64,000 bases of DNA from JAGRGG01 sp965217265 (GCA_965217265.1 CBDCHP010000002.1:1-64000); one strand, 5' to 3'; positions 50,192 through 57,572 are shown, counted from the stretch's first letter. Notes: a model not told the origin generated them from the letters alone. Program-made: numbers and translations.

Positions 50192-50243
50192 CGAGGGAAA
50201 GGACTTGCGCGCGCGGGGGCCGGGCGTGAGGGTGGCCGGCACG

Positions 50244-51131
50244 ATGCCCCCGCCCGACAAGCCCCAGCATAAGCTCGGCCTCGCGCTGATGCTCTTGACC
50301 GCCGTCTGCTTCGGGCTCAACCCCTTGTTCGCCCGCTACGCCTACTCGGGCGGGCTGACGCCCGAGGTGACGGCGCTCTACCGCTTCGGCGGGCCGGCGC
50401 TGGTCTTGTTGCCGCTGTGCGCCGTAGGGCGCGGGCAGTGGCGCCTCGCCCTCACGGCACTCGGCCTCGGCGCCGGGATGGGGCTCGGGCTCACCGCCTA
50501 CTTCAAAGCGCTCGCCGTCCTGCCCGTGGCGCTGCCGGCGCTGGTCTACTTCACCTATCCCGCCTTCACCCTCGTCCTCGGCTACCTCCTGTTCGGCGAG
50601 CGGATCACGGCGCGGGCGGCGCTCGCCTGCCTGTGCGTCCTCCTCGCCTGCGCCCTAGTCCTCTCGCCCGACCGGCTGACGACCGATCAGATCGGGGCGC
50701 TGCTCATGTGCCTCGCGGCCCCCCTCGCCTACGCCCTGCTCCTGCACGGCCTCGCCCGCTGGCTGACGCCGCTGCCGGTCATGACCCGGGCGGGGCTGAC
50801 GATCGCGGGCGCAGCACTCGCCCTCGTCGTCCTGCTGCTCCTCGACGCTCAAACGGTGAAACTCGCGCCGAACGACGCCCTGGGCTGGGTCGGGATCGTC
50901 GGGCTGATGACGGTCTGCTCGCTCGTGCCGCAGGTGACGGCGGTGCTGGCCGTGCCGATGCTCGGCGCCGGGGCGGCGGCGATCGCCTCCTCGGCCGAAC
51001 TCGCGACCTCGCTCGCAATCGGCTGGGTCGTCCTGGCCGAGCCGGTGACGGGAACGGCGCTCATCGGCGTCGGGCTGATCCTGGCGGCGCAGTGGCTGGG
51101 TGCGGTTGGGCGACATACGCCCACCGCATAA
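50244..51131 (+). CDS. EamA/DMT-family transporter
   Basis: 295 aa, ten predicted transmembrane helices in two EamA repeats (about 10-130 and 150-290), for example LGLALMLLTAVCFGLNPLFA and ALPALVYFTYPAFTLVLGYL. The second repeat ends LAEPVTGTALIGVGLILAAQ. A metabolite exporter of unknown substrate. ATG 50244 is preceded by a weak site; GTG 50226 is a possible alternative. It follows the broken phosphatase by about 50 bp. Confidence 0.85.
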   Translation: MPPPDKPQHKLGLALMLLTAVCFGLNPLFARYAYSGGLTPEVTALYRFGGPALVLLPLCAVGRGQWRLALTALGLGAGMGLGLTAYFKALAVLPVALPALVYFTYPAFTLVLGYLLFGERITARAALACLCVLLACALVLSPDRLTTDQIGALLMCLAAPLAYALLLHGLARWLTPLPVMTRAGLTIAGAALALVVLLLLDAQTVKLAPNDALGWVGIVGLMTVCSLVPQVTAVLAVPMLGAGAAAIASSAELATSLAIGWVVLAEPVTGTALIGVGLILAAQWLGAVGRHTPTA

Positions 51132-51157
51132 AGCCGAAGCAGTATGAGGAAATTTTC

Positions 51158-51512
51158 TTATCTTGCTTTAAGATTGCCCGCAGACAGAAATGGCTCGGCA
51201 TAAAAATTAAGAGCCTCGATCTTCTTTATGAACAAATCACAAAAACTTAAACTACCATTAAGACACACCCGGAGATCATAGCCATCAATAAGAATAGCGC
51301 TCTTTTCACGATTTTGCTTAAGGAGATTTACAACATTCTCTGACCATCCGTTTATTGAAACAAATACGCCCATCGTATTTTTACGACTTCTTTCAATTTT
51401 TCCATGTAGGCTATCAAGTTGGCGAATATCAGAAAGTTTTTGCTGCCATTTGCACTCAACAAGGTAGTGCCATTCATCCCAGCGAAATGCTCCATCTATC
51501 TGTTCGCTACCT
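51158..51512 (-). pseudogene. 3' remnant of a PD-(D/E)XK restriction-type endonuclease
   Basis: Reading the minus strand after an in-frame TAA (51513-51515) gives GSEQIDGAFRWDEWHYLVEC, then KWQQKLSDIRQLDSLHGKIE and MGVFVSINGWSENVVNLLKQ. The QIDG Asp and VECK Glu-x-Lys form a PD-(D/E)XK nuclease core, and the later segment (ILIDGYDLRVCL) fits the usual end of such enzymes. No start codon precedes the core (the first ATG, 51373, lies beyond the active site), so the N-terminal part is lost. The stretch is AT-rich relative to its surroundings, suggesting import. Confidence 0.65.
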
Positions 51513-51564
51513 TATGTCGATCAAAAACGATAGGAGATCGCCCGCTATGAAGCGAGGCCCTAGA

Positions 51565-51786
51565 ATGACCACCGACGAGGAGGTCGAGTCCTTTCTCGAC
51601 CAGGACCTCTCCGACCTCGATTTCTCACGGTTCAAGCCCGTCCACTTCGAGTTCGAGAAGAAGGCGGCGCGGGTCAACCTGCGCGTGCCGCAGGCGCTGC
51701 TCGACGCGGTCAAGGCGCGGGCGGCGGAGCGCGGCATCTCCTACCAGCGCTTCATCCGCGAGGTGCTGGAGCGGGCGGTGGGGTGA
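51565..51786 (+). CDS. BrnA/CopG-type antitoxin, apparently orphan
   Basis: 73 aa from ATG 51565 (GAGG nine bases upstream); ATG 51547 is an alternative. It begins TTDEEVESFLDQDLSDLDF and ends with a ribbon-helix-helix, RVNLRVPQALLDAVKARAAE then RGISYQRFIREVLERAV, as in BrnA/CopG-family antitoxins. The BrnT-like toxin usually encoded just upstream is missing; its place is occupied by the nuclease remnant. It may be a free regulator or a relic. Confidence 0.75.
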   Translation: MTTDEEVESFLDQDLSDLDFSRFKPVHFEFEKKAARVNLRVPQALLDAVKARAAERGISYQRFIREVLERAVG

Positions 51787-51787
51787 G

Positions 51788-51924
51788 AACGCTTCGCGTT
51801 GCGCTCGCCGCGCGGGCTTTCTTCTTTCTTTTTGCAAGTGTTAACGTCGGGGATTGGCCCCAGCGCCGAGGGCCAATCCCGAACAAAGACGAAAAGACCG
51901 CGCGTCAGCGCACGCGCAAGCGTT
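51788..51924. repeat. Dispersed hairpin repeat, copy 9
   Basis: About 137 bp between convergent genes. Left arm AACGCTTCGCGTTGCGCTCG (gamma); right arm read inward AACGCTTGCGCGTGCGCTGA (alpha). The core is in reverse orientation: AGTGTTAACGTCGGGGATTG, then GCCCCAGCGCCGAGGGCCAA. It starts 1-2 bp after the antitoxin stop and ends 3 bp before the sugar dehydrogenase stop. Confidence 0.92.
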
Positions 51925-51927
51925 CTC

Positions 51928-53121
51928 CTACCCCGACGCCGCGGTCAGGCGAATGAGCGCGCCGTCGTCCTCGTCGGTAACGACCAGGAGGGAGCCGTCG
52001 GCGTCGACGGCGACGTCGCGGACGCGGCCGAGGTCGGCAGCGAGGCGCTCCTCGGCGGTGACGCGCTGACCATCGAGTTCGAGGCGGACGACGCCGCCGA
52101 CGCCGAGCGCTCCGATCAGGAGGTCGCCTTGCCAGTCGGGGAAGGTGTTACCGTCGTAGAAGGTCATCCCGCCCGGCGCGATCACGGGATCCCAGTAGTA
52201 GAGCGGCTGCTCCATACCCTCTTTTTTCGTGATGCCCTCGCCGATCGCGCCGCCGCCGTAGTCCTCGCCGTAGGTGATGACCGGCCAGCCGTAATTCCTG
52301 CCCGCCTCGGGCGCGTTGACCTCGTCGCCGCCCTGGGGGCCGTGCTCGATGGTCCAGAGCGCCCCAGTCTCGGGGTGCAGGGCGGCGCCCTGGACGTTGC
52401 GGTGGCCGTAGGACCAGATCTCGGGCAGGGCGCCGTCCCGGTCGACGAACGGGTTGTCGTCGGGCACCCCGCCCTCGGGCGTGATGCGCACCACCTTGCC
52501 GATGTGCGCGTCGAGGTCCTGCGCCAGTTGGCGCGGCTCGGGCAGCGAGCGCTCGCCGAGGGTGACGTACAGGCGGCCCTCCTCGTCGAAGACGAGGCGC
52601 GAGCCGAAGTGCTTGGTCGAGGCCCAGGCCGGCTCCTGGCGAAAGATCACCTCGACGTTCTCGACGCCGGTCATGTCCTGGTTGAGTTCACCGCGGGCGA
52701 CGCTGGTGCCGTTCTCGCCGTCGCCGCGCGGCTCGGCGTAAGACCAGTAGATCAGGCGGTTCTCGGCGAAGTCGGGGTCGAGGGCGACGTCGAGCAGACC
52801 CCCCTGCCCGCGCGCGTCGACGTCCGGCAGGCCCGTGATCGGCTCGGACAAGGTGCCGTCGGCAGAGACGTGGCGCAGGCGGCCGGGACGCTCGGTGACG
52901 AGGTAGCCGCCCTCGGGTAGGACGGCGACGGCCCAGGGGTGGACGAGGCCGTCGGCGACCGTCTCGGTAGCGAGTTCGACGCCCGATTCCGCCAAGGGTG
53001 CCCGCGTCTGCCCGGCAAAGGCCGGCTGCTGCCCGGGCACGTTGGGGGCGCCGCCGTAGTCCTGGGCGCAGGCGGCGGCGGCGAACAGCGCGATCGGGGC
53101 GGCGGCGAGATAGGGGCGCAC
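51928..53121 (-). CDS. PQQ-dependent aldose sugar dehydrogenase (YliI/Asd-like)
   Basis: 397 aa with a Sec signal (AAAPIALFAAAACAQ), predicted periplasmic. A six-bladed propeller of the soluble glucose/sorbosone dehydrogenase family: GLVHPWAVAVLPEGGYLVTE, GQGGLLDVALDPDFAENRLI, ASTKHFGSRLVFDEEGRLYV, WSYGHRNVQGAALHPETGAL and EHGPQGGDEVN (Ca2+/PQQ region). It would oxidise aldoses with PQQ as cofactor. No PQQ biosynthesis genes are in the window. Confidence 0.9.
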   Translation of the reverse strand: MRPYLAAAPIALFAAAACAQDYGGAPNVPGQQPAFAGQTRAPLAESGVELATETVADGLVHPWAVAVLPEGGYLVTERPGRLRHVSADGTLSEPITGLPDVDARGQGGLLDVALDPDFAENRLIYWSYAEPRGDGENGTSVARGELNQDMTGVENVEVIFRQEPAWASTKHFGSRLVFDEEGRLYVTLGERSLPEPRQLAQDLDAHIGKVVRITPEGGVPDDNPFVDRDGALPEIWSYGHRNVQGAALHPETGALWTIEHGPQGGDEVNAPEAGRNYGWPVITYGEDYGGGAIGEGITKKEGMEQPLYYWDPVIAPGGMTFYDGNTFPDWQGDLLIGALGVGGVVRLELDGQRVTAEERLAADLGRVRDVAVDADGSLLVVTDEDDGALIRLTAASG

Positions 53122-53182
53122 GGTGCGTCTCCTGTTAGATGAACTTAACAGGGAGCTGTTGGGTGCGGCGTGAATGTCAAGT

Positions 53183-53328
53183 ACGCTTCGCGTCCGCTGC
53201 GCGGGGCTTTTCTTTTCTCTTTTTTGTCTTTGTTCGAGATTGGCCCTCGGCGGTGCGGCCAGTCCCCTACATTAACACTAGCAAAAAGAAAGAAAAAAGC
53301 CCGCGCGGCGAGCGCACGCGTCAGCGTT
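53183..53328. repeat. Dispersed hairpin repeat, copy 10
   Basis: About 146 bp. Left arm TACGCTTCGCGTCCGCTGCG (beta); right arm read inward AACGCTGACGCGTGCGCTCG (gamma). The core is forward: CGAGATTGGCCCTCGGCGGT, CGGCCAGTCCCC and ATTAACACTAGC. The TAA of the downstream minus-strand gene is formed by the terminal AA of the right arm. Confidence 0.9.
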
Positions 53329-53746
53329 ACTTTTCCACCACCGGCAGGTAGCGCCAATAGTAGTCGGGACCGGCGACGCGCACCTGAACGGGCGGGTTGA
53401 CGGCGTAGCTGCGCTCGTAGGGCCTGAGCGAGCCCGCGTAGCAGGCGCGGTCCTCGTCCTCCACGGGTTGGGCGTAGAGAAAGCAGAACGAGATTTCGAG
53501 CGCCCGGCCGCAGATGTTCTCAAAGTCGGCCCGGGCGGGGGCCTGCGCGTTGTTCCCGGCGCCCGGCGCGCGGCCGGAGTCGTAGCGGGAGAGAACGAGG
53601 CAGGGCGTGTCGCCCATCGTCGGGTTGTCGAAGTCGGGGTGCTGCTCTTCCGTGGCGGCGGCGGAGGGGGCGTCCTGCGCCGCCGCCACGGCGGGCAGTA
53701 CGAGGAGCGCGCCGCTGAGCGCCAGGACCGTTTTCGATAGCCTCAT
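53327..53746 (-). CDS. Exported four-cysteine protein of unknown function
   Basis: 139 aa. A clear Sec signal peptide (SKTVLALSGALLVLPAVAAA, cleavage near residue 23) is followed by a domain with four cysteines (DTPCLVL, NICGRAL, ISFCFLY, RACYAGS) that could form two disulfides in the periplasm. No family recognised. It lies just downstream of the puf operon, about 80 bp after pufC and beyond a hairpin. Its stop codon is made by the repeat. Confidence 0.65.
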   Translation of the reverse strand: MRLSKTVLALSGALLVLPAVAAAQDAPSAAATEEQHPDFDNPTMGDTPCLVLSRYDSGRAPGAGNNAQAPARADFENICGRALEISFCFLYAQPVEDEDRACYAGSLRPYERSYAVNPPVQVRVAGPDYYWRYLPVVEK

Positions 53747-53791
53747 AACCCGTATCTCCGATCTTCTTGCGCAGCACTCAAAGTAGCGACA

Positions 53792-53814
53792 GTCCCCCGC
53801 ACGGTGCGGGGGAC
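53792..53814 (-). terminator. Strong hairpin after pufC
   Basis: GTCCCCCGC (53792-53800), loop ACGGT, GCGGGGGAC (53806-53814): a perfect 9-bp G+C stem 11 bp beyond the pufC stop. It lacks a T-run, so it may protect the 3' end of puf mRNA as well as, or instead of, terminating it. Confidence 0.7.
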
Positions 53815-53825
53815 GTCGTGCCGTT

Positions 53826-54896
53826 CTAGTTGGCGGCCGCCTGCTGCCGCAGCATGCTCTTTGCTGCCTCGACGCCGGGTATGGACTGCAAGGACGGGTA
53901 GTCCTTGACCATGTTGACGCCGTAGAGCGGCTTGTAGACGCCCTGGTGGCAGGTGGCGCAGTTCAGCTTCGGCGCGTCGTTCATCGGCCCGAGGCGGTAT
54001 TGCGGGTACTGCGGGCCCAAGGGTTCGAGGTAGTCCTGGTTGAGGTTGCGCACCATGTCGATGCCGTGCCACGCCGTCACCCGCTGCGGCGAGCTCTGCT
54101 CCCAACTCCCGAACGCGCGGCTGTTGTGGCAGTAGTTGCAGTTGACGCCGAGCGACTTCGAGAAGTGGATCATCAGGCTGTAGGTCCACTCGGTCTGCTT
54201 GATCGACTTGCGGTTGTCGTGCGGCAGGGCCTCGTTGCCCAGCACGCGGATCGGGTAGTCGGCGAGGAAGTAGGGCGAGAACGGGTCGCTCGGCAGCGAA
54301 GCGAGGTCGGCGACCGCGGCGGGCCTGTTCTGGCCGGCGGGGTCGCCGAGCAAGCTCATCGGCCGCGCGTCGGGCTGCTGAAACCAGATATATTCCGGCA
54401 CGTTCTGGCCGCGGTGGCAGGTGTAGCAGTTGACGCCGGCACCGCCGACGTGGGCGTCGTAGTTGGCGTTGATGGTCTGCGTCATCTGCAGCATGCGCCG
54501 CGAGACGATCTTGGTGTAGACCGAATCTTCCGCGTAGTTCTCCTCGTTATGGCAGTAGGCGCAGCCCTGCTCGGGCGAGACCCAGTTGGTCATCGCCTGC
54601 ATCAGGCGCGAGAATTGATCGCTGCCGAGATGGCCCAAGACCGGCACGTTCTCGTAGATGTCGCGGGCGAGGTCGTCGCCCTCGGCCGGCAGTTCGAGCG
54701 GCCAGGGCTCCTCGGGGATCTGGACGGCGGCCGCCTTCTCGGCCTCGACGCGCGGGTTGTAGACCACGTCCATCGACAGGCCGCGGTAGCCGCGCTGGAC
54801 GGATTCGACCGGCGGCCGGTCCCAACCGGCCCCGACGAGCATGGCGAGCGTGAGCAGGACGAGAACGGTCGTGCCGATTAGAACAGACGCCCTCAT
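53826..54896 (-). CDS. pufC: Reaction-centre tetraheme cytochrome c subunit
   Basis: 356 aa. Four CxxCH heme motifs lie at residues 112-116 (CAYCH), 157-161 (CYTCH), 253-257 (CNYCH) and 313-317 (CATCH). The N-terminal hydrophobic segment (about 5-24) has no lipobox cysteine, so the protein is probably anchored by an uncleaved helix rather than a lipid. It re-reduces the photo-oxidised special pair from soluble carriers. ATG 54896 overlaps the pufM stop (ATGA). Last gene of the puf operon. Confidence 0.97.
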   Translation of the reverse strand: MRASVLIGTTVLVLLTLAMLVGAGWDRPPVESVQRGYRGLSMDVVYNPRVEAEKAAAVQIPEEPWPLELPAEGDDLARDIYENVPVLGHLGSDQFSRLMQAMTNWVSPEQGCAYCHNEENYAEDSVYTKIVSRRMLQMTQTINANYDAHVGGAGVNCYTCHRGQNVPEYIWFQQPDARPMSLLGDPAGQNRPAAVADLASLPSDPFSPYFLADYPIRVLGNEALPHDNRKSIKQTEWTYSLMIHFSKSLGVNCNYCHNSRAFGSWEQSSPQRVTAWHGIDMVRNLNQDYLEPLGPQYPQYRLGPMNDAPKLNCATCHQGVYKPLYGVNMVKDYPSLQSIPGVEAAKSMLRQQAAAN

Positions 54897-55876
54897 GGCG
54901 TGCCTCCCGGGGCCAGGCTCGGGTCGACGATCGGCGGGTAGTACACCGGATAGTCGGCCGCGAAGTTGTGCTTCACCGCCCACAAGTACCAGTTGTCGAC
55001 GACGGTGCCGGTGAGCAGGATGCCGATCCCGCCGGTGAGCGGGGTCAGGACCGCGAACCACCACGCCCAACGATGTACAGACTCCATCGTGGCGTTAAAG
55101 CCCATCGTCCAGCGCCAAAACAGCGCAGCCCGCTCGGTCGCGGTGCCACGGTCGGTGATCTGCTCGATCTCGCGGTCGGCGCCGAGGCGGCTGCAGGCGA
55201 GGATGGTGCCGGCGTGCATGGCGAACAGGAGCGTCGAGCCGTAGAGGAAGACGATCGAGAGGCAGTGGAAGGGGTTGTAGAACAAGTTGCCGTAGCGGAT
55301 CGAGAAGGCGGCGGTCCAGTCGAGGTGCGGGAAGATGCCGAACGGCACCGCCTCGCCCCAACTCCCCATGAACAAGGGGCGGATGAAGCCGAGGACCAGG
55401 TAGAGCCAGATCGCCGACATGAAGGCCCAGGCGACGTGCGTGCCCATGCCGAGCGCCCGGGCGAGCCGGTAGGTCCTGAACCACCACAAGAGGATCGAGG
55501 CGGTGAGGAAGAAGCCGGTGATCAGCCACCAGCCGCCCTCGTTCAGGGGCGGGATGCTGAGGCCATAGGAGGGTGCGGGCGGCTCCAGCGCCAGCCAGGG
55601 CAGCTGCCGGACGAACTCGACGGGGTCCCAGCCGACCGAGGCCCACATGTTGAGCCCGATGATCTCAAAGGCGATGAAGCCGCAGACCAGCGAGAGGACG
55701 CCCGTGGCGCCGAGGTAGATCGGCCCGATCTGGGCGTTGCCCAGGACCCCCAGCCAGTAGGAGAACCCGGGTGTGCCGAGGCGCGACCAGGCGCCGAACG
55801 GGCGGACGATGCCCGTCTCGGTCGGCCCTCGGACCTGCACTTGGGTGAAGATGTTCTGATACTCGTTGATCGCCAT
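54893..55876 (-). CDS. pufM: Photosynthetic reaction centre M subunit
   Basis: 327 aa with five transmembrane helices. It begins MAINEYQNIFTQVQVRGPTE; NPFHCLSIVFLYGSTLLFAM has the special-pair and accessory His region, and FNATMESVHRWAWWFAVLTP the Fe/QA-side His. Binds half of the special pair, QA and the carotenoid. Length is usual for cytochrome-bearing reaction centres. It starts 27 bp after pufL. Confidence 0.98.
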   Translation of the reverse strand: MAINEYQNIFTQVQVRGPTETGIVRPFGAWSRLGTPGFSYWLGVLGNAQIGPIYLGATGVLSLVCGFIAFEIIGLNMWASVGWDPVEFVRQLPWLALEPPAPSYGLSIPPLNEGGWWLITGFFLTASILLWWFRTYRLARALGMGTHVAWAFMSAIWLYLVLGFIRPLFMGSWGEAVPFGIFPHLDWTAAFSIRYGNLFYNPFHCLSIVFLYGSTLLFAMHAGTILACSRLGADREIEQITDRGTATERAALFWRWTMGFNATMESVHRWAWWFAVLTPLTGGIGILLTGTVVDNWYLWAVKHNFAADYPVYYPPIVDPSLAPGGTP

Positions 55877-55903
55877 GACCGTCTTCCCTGACCAGCTTTC
55901 TTG

Positions 55904-56728
55904 TTAGCGCCAGATCGGCAGATCGAGCCACCAGTTCCACCACTCGGGCCAGCCGCGGGTCCAGAACGGCCCGCTGATGATGATGCACACCGCACTCCAA
56001 AAACCGGCGTTGAGCGCCAAGAACAACCCTAGGCGGTGGATGCCGAGCGTGCCGATCGAGTAGCCGATCGTGTCGCGAAAGAAGGTGTCCTCGTGCTCGG
56101 GCGTCTTGACCATCTCGCCCTTGGGCGGGTTGGTCGCCGAGAGGATCAAGGAGCCGTGCAGGGACAGCGCCAGCGTCGTCGTGAAGAAGAACGTCACCGC
56201 CAGCATGTGCGCCGGGTTGTAGTGGAAGTGCAGGTACTGGTAGCCGACGTTCGACACCCAGTCCAAGTGGCTGAAGATGCCGTAGGGAAAGCCGTGCCCC
56301 CAGGCACCCATCAAGAGCGGGCGAAAGACGACGAGGGTGACGTAGGCGAAGATCGCGAAGCCGAACGCGACCGGCACGTGGTAGCCGATGCCGAGCTTCC
56401 TACAGATCTCGACTTGGCGCAGCGCCCAGGAGACGAAGGCGCCGACGGCGCAGATCGTGATCAACTGCCACAGGCCCCCCTCCATGAGGGGCGCGAAGCC
56501 GAGGCCGTAGCTCAGGTCCGGCGGGGCGATGTTGATCTTCCAGATGTTCCAGGTCGGCCCGAGCGCCGCGCCGTAGACGATGAGCAGCGTGCCCAAGGCC
56601 GCGAAGAAGATCGTCGTGACCCCGAAAAGGCCGACGTAGAAAGGCCCGACCCAGAAGTCGAACAGATCCCCGCCGAGCAAGGTGCCGCCGCGGACGCGGT
56701 ATTTCCTCTCGAAGCTGAGCATCGGCAT
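55904..56728 (-). CDS. pufL: Photosynthetic reaction centre L subunit
   Basis: 274 aa, five helices. SFERKYRVRGGTLLGGDLFD is the standard N-terminus, and HLDWVSNVGYQYLHFHYNPA followed by HMLAVTFFFTTTLALSLHGS carries the bacteriochlorophyll and iron ligands. It holds the active electron-transfer branch and QB. ATG 56728 has AGGACA upstream. The 87-bp gap from pufA contains the intercistronic hairpin. Confidence 0.98.
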   Translation of the reverse strand: MPMLSFERKYRVRGGTLLGGDLFDFWVGPFYVGLFGVTTIFFAALGTLLIVYGAALGPTWNIWKINIAPPDLSYGLGFAPLMEGGLWQLITICAVGAFVSWALRQVEICRKLGIGYHVPVAFGFAIFAYVTLVVFRPLLMGAWGHGFPYGIFSHLDWVSNVGYQYLHFHYNPAHMLAVTFFFTTTLALSLHGSLILSATNPPKGEMVKTPEHEDTFFRDTIGYSIGTLGIHRLGLFLALNAGFWSAVCIIISGPFWTRGWPEWWNWWLDLPIWR

Positions 56729-56753
56729 GATGTTTGTCCTGTTGGAGCGAAGG

Positions 56754-56779
56754 GGGGCCCCGATGACGCGCGGGGCCCC
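56754..56779 (-). promoter_or_regulatory. pufA-pufL intercistronic stem-loop
   Basis: GGGGCCCCG (56754-56762) and CGGGGCCCC (56771-56779) form a perfect 9-bp stem with an 8-nt loop. In Rhodobacter a hairpin at this place blocks 3' decay and leaves pufBA mRNA more abundant than pufLM, setting antenna-to-reaction-centre stoichiometry. Same role inferred here. Confidence 0.8.
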
Positions 56780-56815
56780 ACCCGCGGCCGGCGCCGAGGA
56801 CTTAGCTGTTCTGGG

Positions 56816-57007
56816 CTAGTTCTGGGCCGGCGGTAGCGGCGACAACTGCTCGTTCACGGTCGAGCGCGGGCCTTCGAGCCAGTTGAAGCGGTTGGTGCTG
56901 AGCAGGATAAAGTGGATGAGAAGGGCCAGGATGAACAAGAAGGTGAACAAGGCCACCAGCGTCCGCCTGGGATCGAAGAGGAGCCAAACTTTGTGCATTC
57001 CACCCAT
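56816..57007 (-). CDS. pufA: LH1 antenna alpha polypeptide
   Basis: 63 aa. One transmembrane helix with the bacteriochlorophyll-ligating His in LFILALLIHFILLSTNRFNW, preceded by VWLLFDPRRTLVALF. The FNWLEG sequence after the helix is typical of LH1 alpha. The C-terminal tail (TVNEQLSPLPPAQN) is probably trimmed. ATG 57007 with a GGGAGA site fits; the second Met (57 kb region, residue 4) could be the mature start. 12 bp after pufB. Confidence 0.97.
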   Translation of the reverse strand: MGGMHKVWLLFDPRRTLVALFTFLFILALLIHFILLSTNRFNWLEGPRSTVNEQLSPLPPAQN

Positions 57008-57019
57008 TTACCGTCTCCC

Positions 57020-57238
57020 TCAGCTCAGGAACGTGAGGACGTGCTTGGCGCCCTCGATCATGGCGTAGCCTTCCTCGCCCGGCAGCCAAGGGCGCCACAG
57101 CCAGACGAGGATGTGGGCGACGAAGGCGACGGCGACGAAGCCGATGAAGCTTTGCATGAAGATCTTGTGGAACTCTTGCGCCTCGCTGTCGGACAGGCCC
57201 GTGAGCGTGCCTTCCTTCTTTTCCAAGTTGGTTGCCAT
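57020..57238 (-). CDS. pufB: LH1 antenna beta polypeptide
   Basis: 72 aa. The cytoplasmic stretch GLSDSEAQEFHKIFMQSF is followed by a helix with the ligand His in VAVAFVAHILVWLWRPWLPG. ATG 57238 gives the usual N-terminal length; an in-frame ATG 57268 lacks a good ribosome-binding site. The C-terminal extension after WRPWLPG is longer than in Rhodobacter. Confidence 0.96.
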   Translation of the reverse strand: MATNLEKKEGTLTGLSDSEAQEFHKIFMQSFIGFVAVAFVAHILVWLWRPWLPGEEGYAMIEGAKHVLTFLS

Positions 57239-57344
57239 GCCGATCGTACTCCGAACAGGGTCCGTCATCGGACCGTCGCCGCGCCAACCCCGCGCGGCCA
57301 GGGATTGCGTTCAGGCGTTGACGGCGGCGGGCTCGCCGCGACGT

Positions 57345-57572
57345 TCAGCGCATGAACGCGAATGGCACGAGGGCGCCGGCGGTCGCCCGCGCCTCGTCGA
57401 TGACCGAGCGCCTTGCCGGCTTCGTCGTGCCGCAGGACCGGTAATGGCTGGGCAGGAAGCGCGCCACGAGGGCGATCGGCAGGAAGTAGACGAACGCCAG
57501 GGCGTAGATCAGGCGGAACTCGCGCGCCGTCTCGGTCCGCAGCCGCAGGGCGCTCACGCTCGCGTGTGCCAT
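57345..57572 (-). CDS. pufQ: PufQ, bacteriochlorophyll-synthesis regulator/carrier
   Basis: 75 aa from ATG 57572, with GGGGAG nine bases upstream, matching the family length (about 74). A longer start at 57635 overlaps the bchZ stop (ATGA) and would add 21 residues. TAREFRLIYALAFVYFLPIA is the single membrane helix with the family's preceding EFRLIYAL. PufQ raises bacteriochlorophyll synthesis in Rhodobacter by an unsettled mechanism. It lies between bchZ and pufB as in Rhodobacter. Confidence 0.85.
   Translation of the reverse strand: MAHASVSALRLRTETAREFRLIYALAFVYFLPIALVARFLPSHYRSCGTTKPARRSVIDEARATAGALVPFAFMR

Noticed and set aside
5292..53328. The dispersed repeats as IS ends or transfer RNA remnants
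   Set aside because: No transposase frame, no consistent target duplication around whole copies, and no cloverleaf or T-loop sequence could be found.
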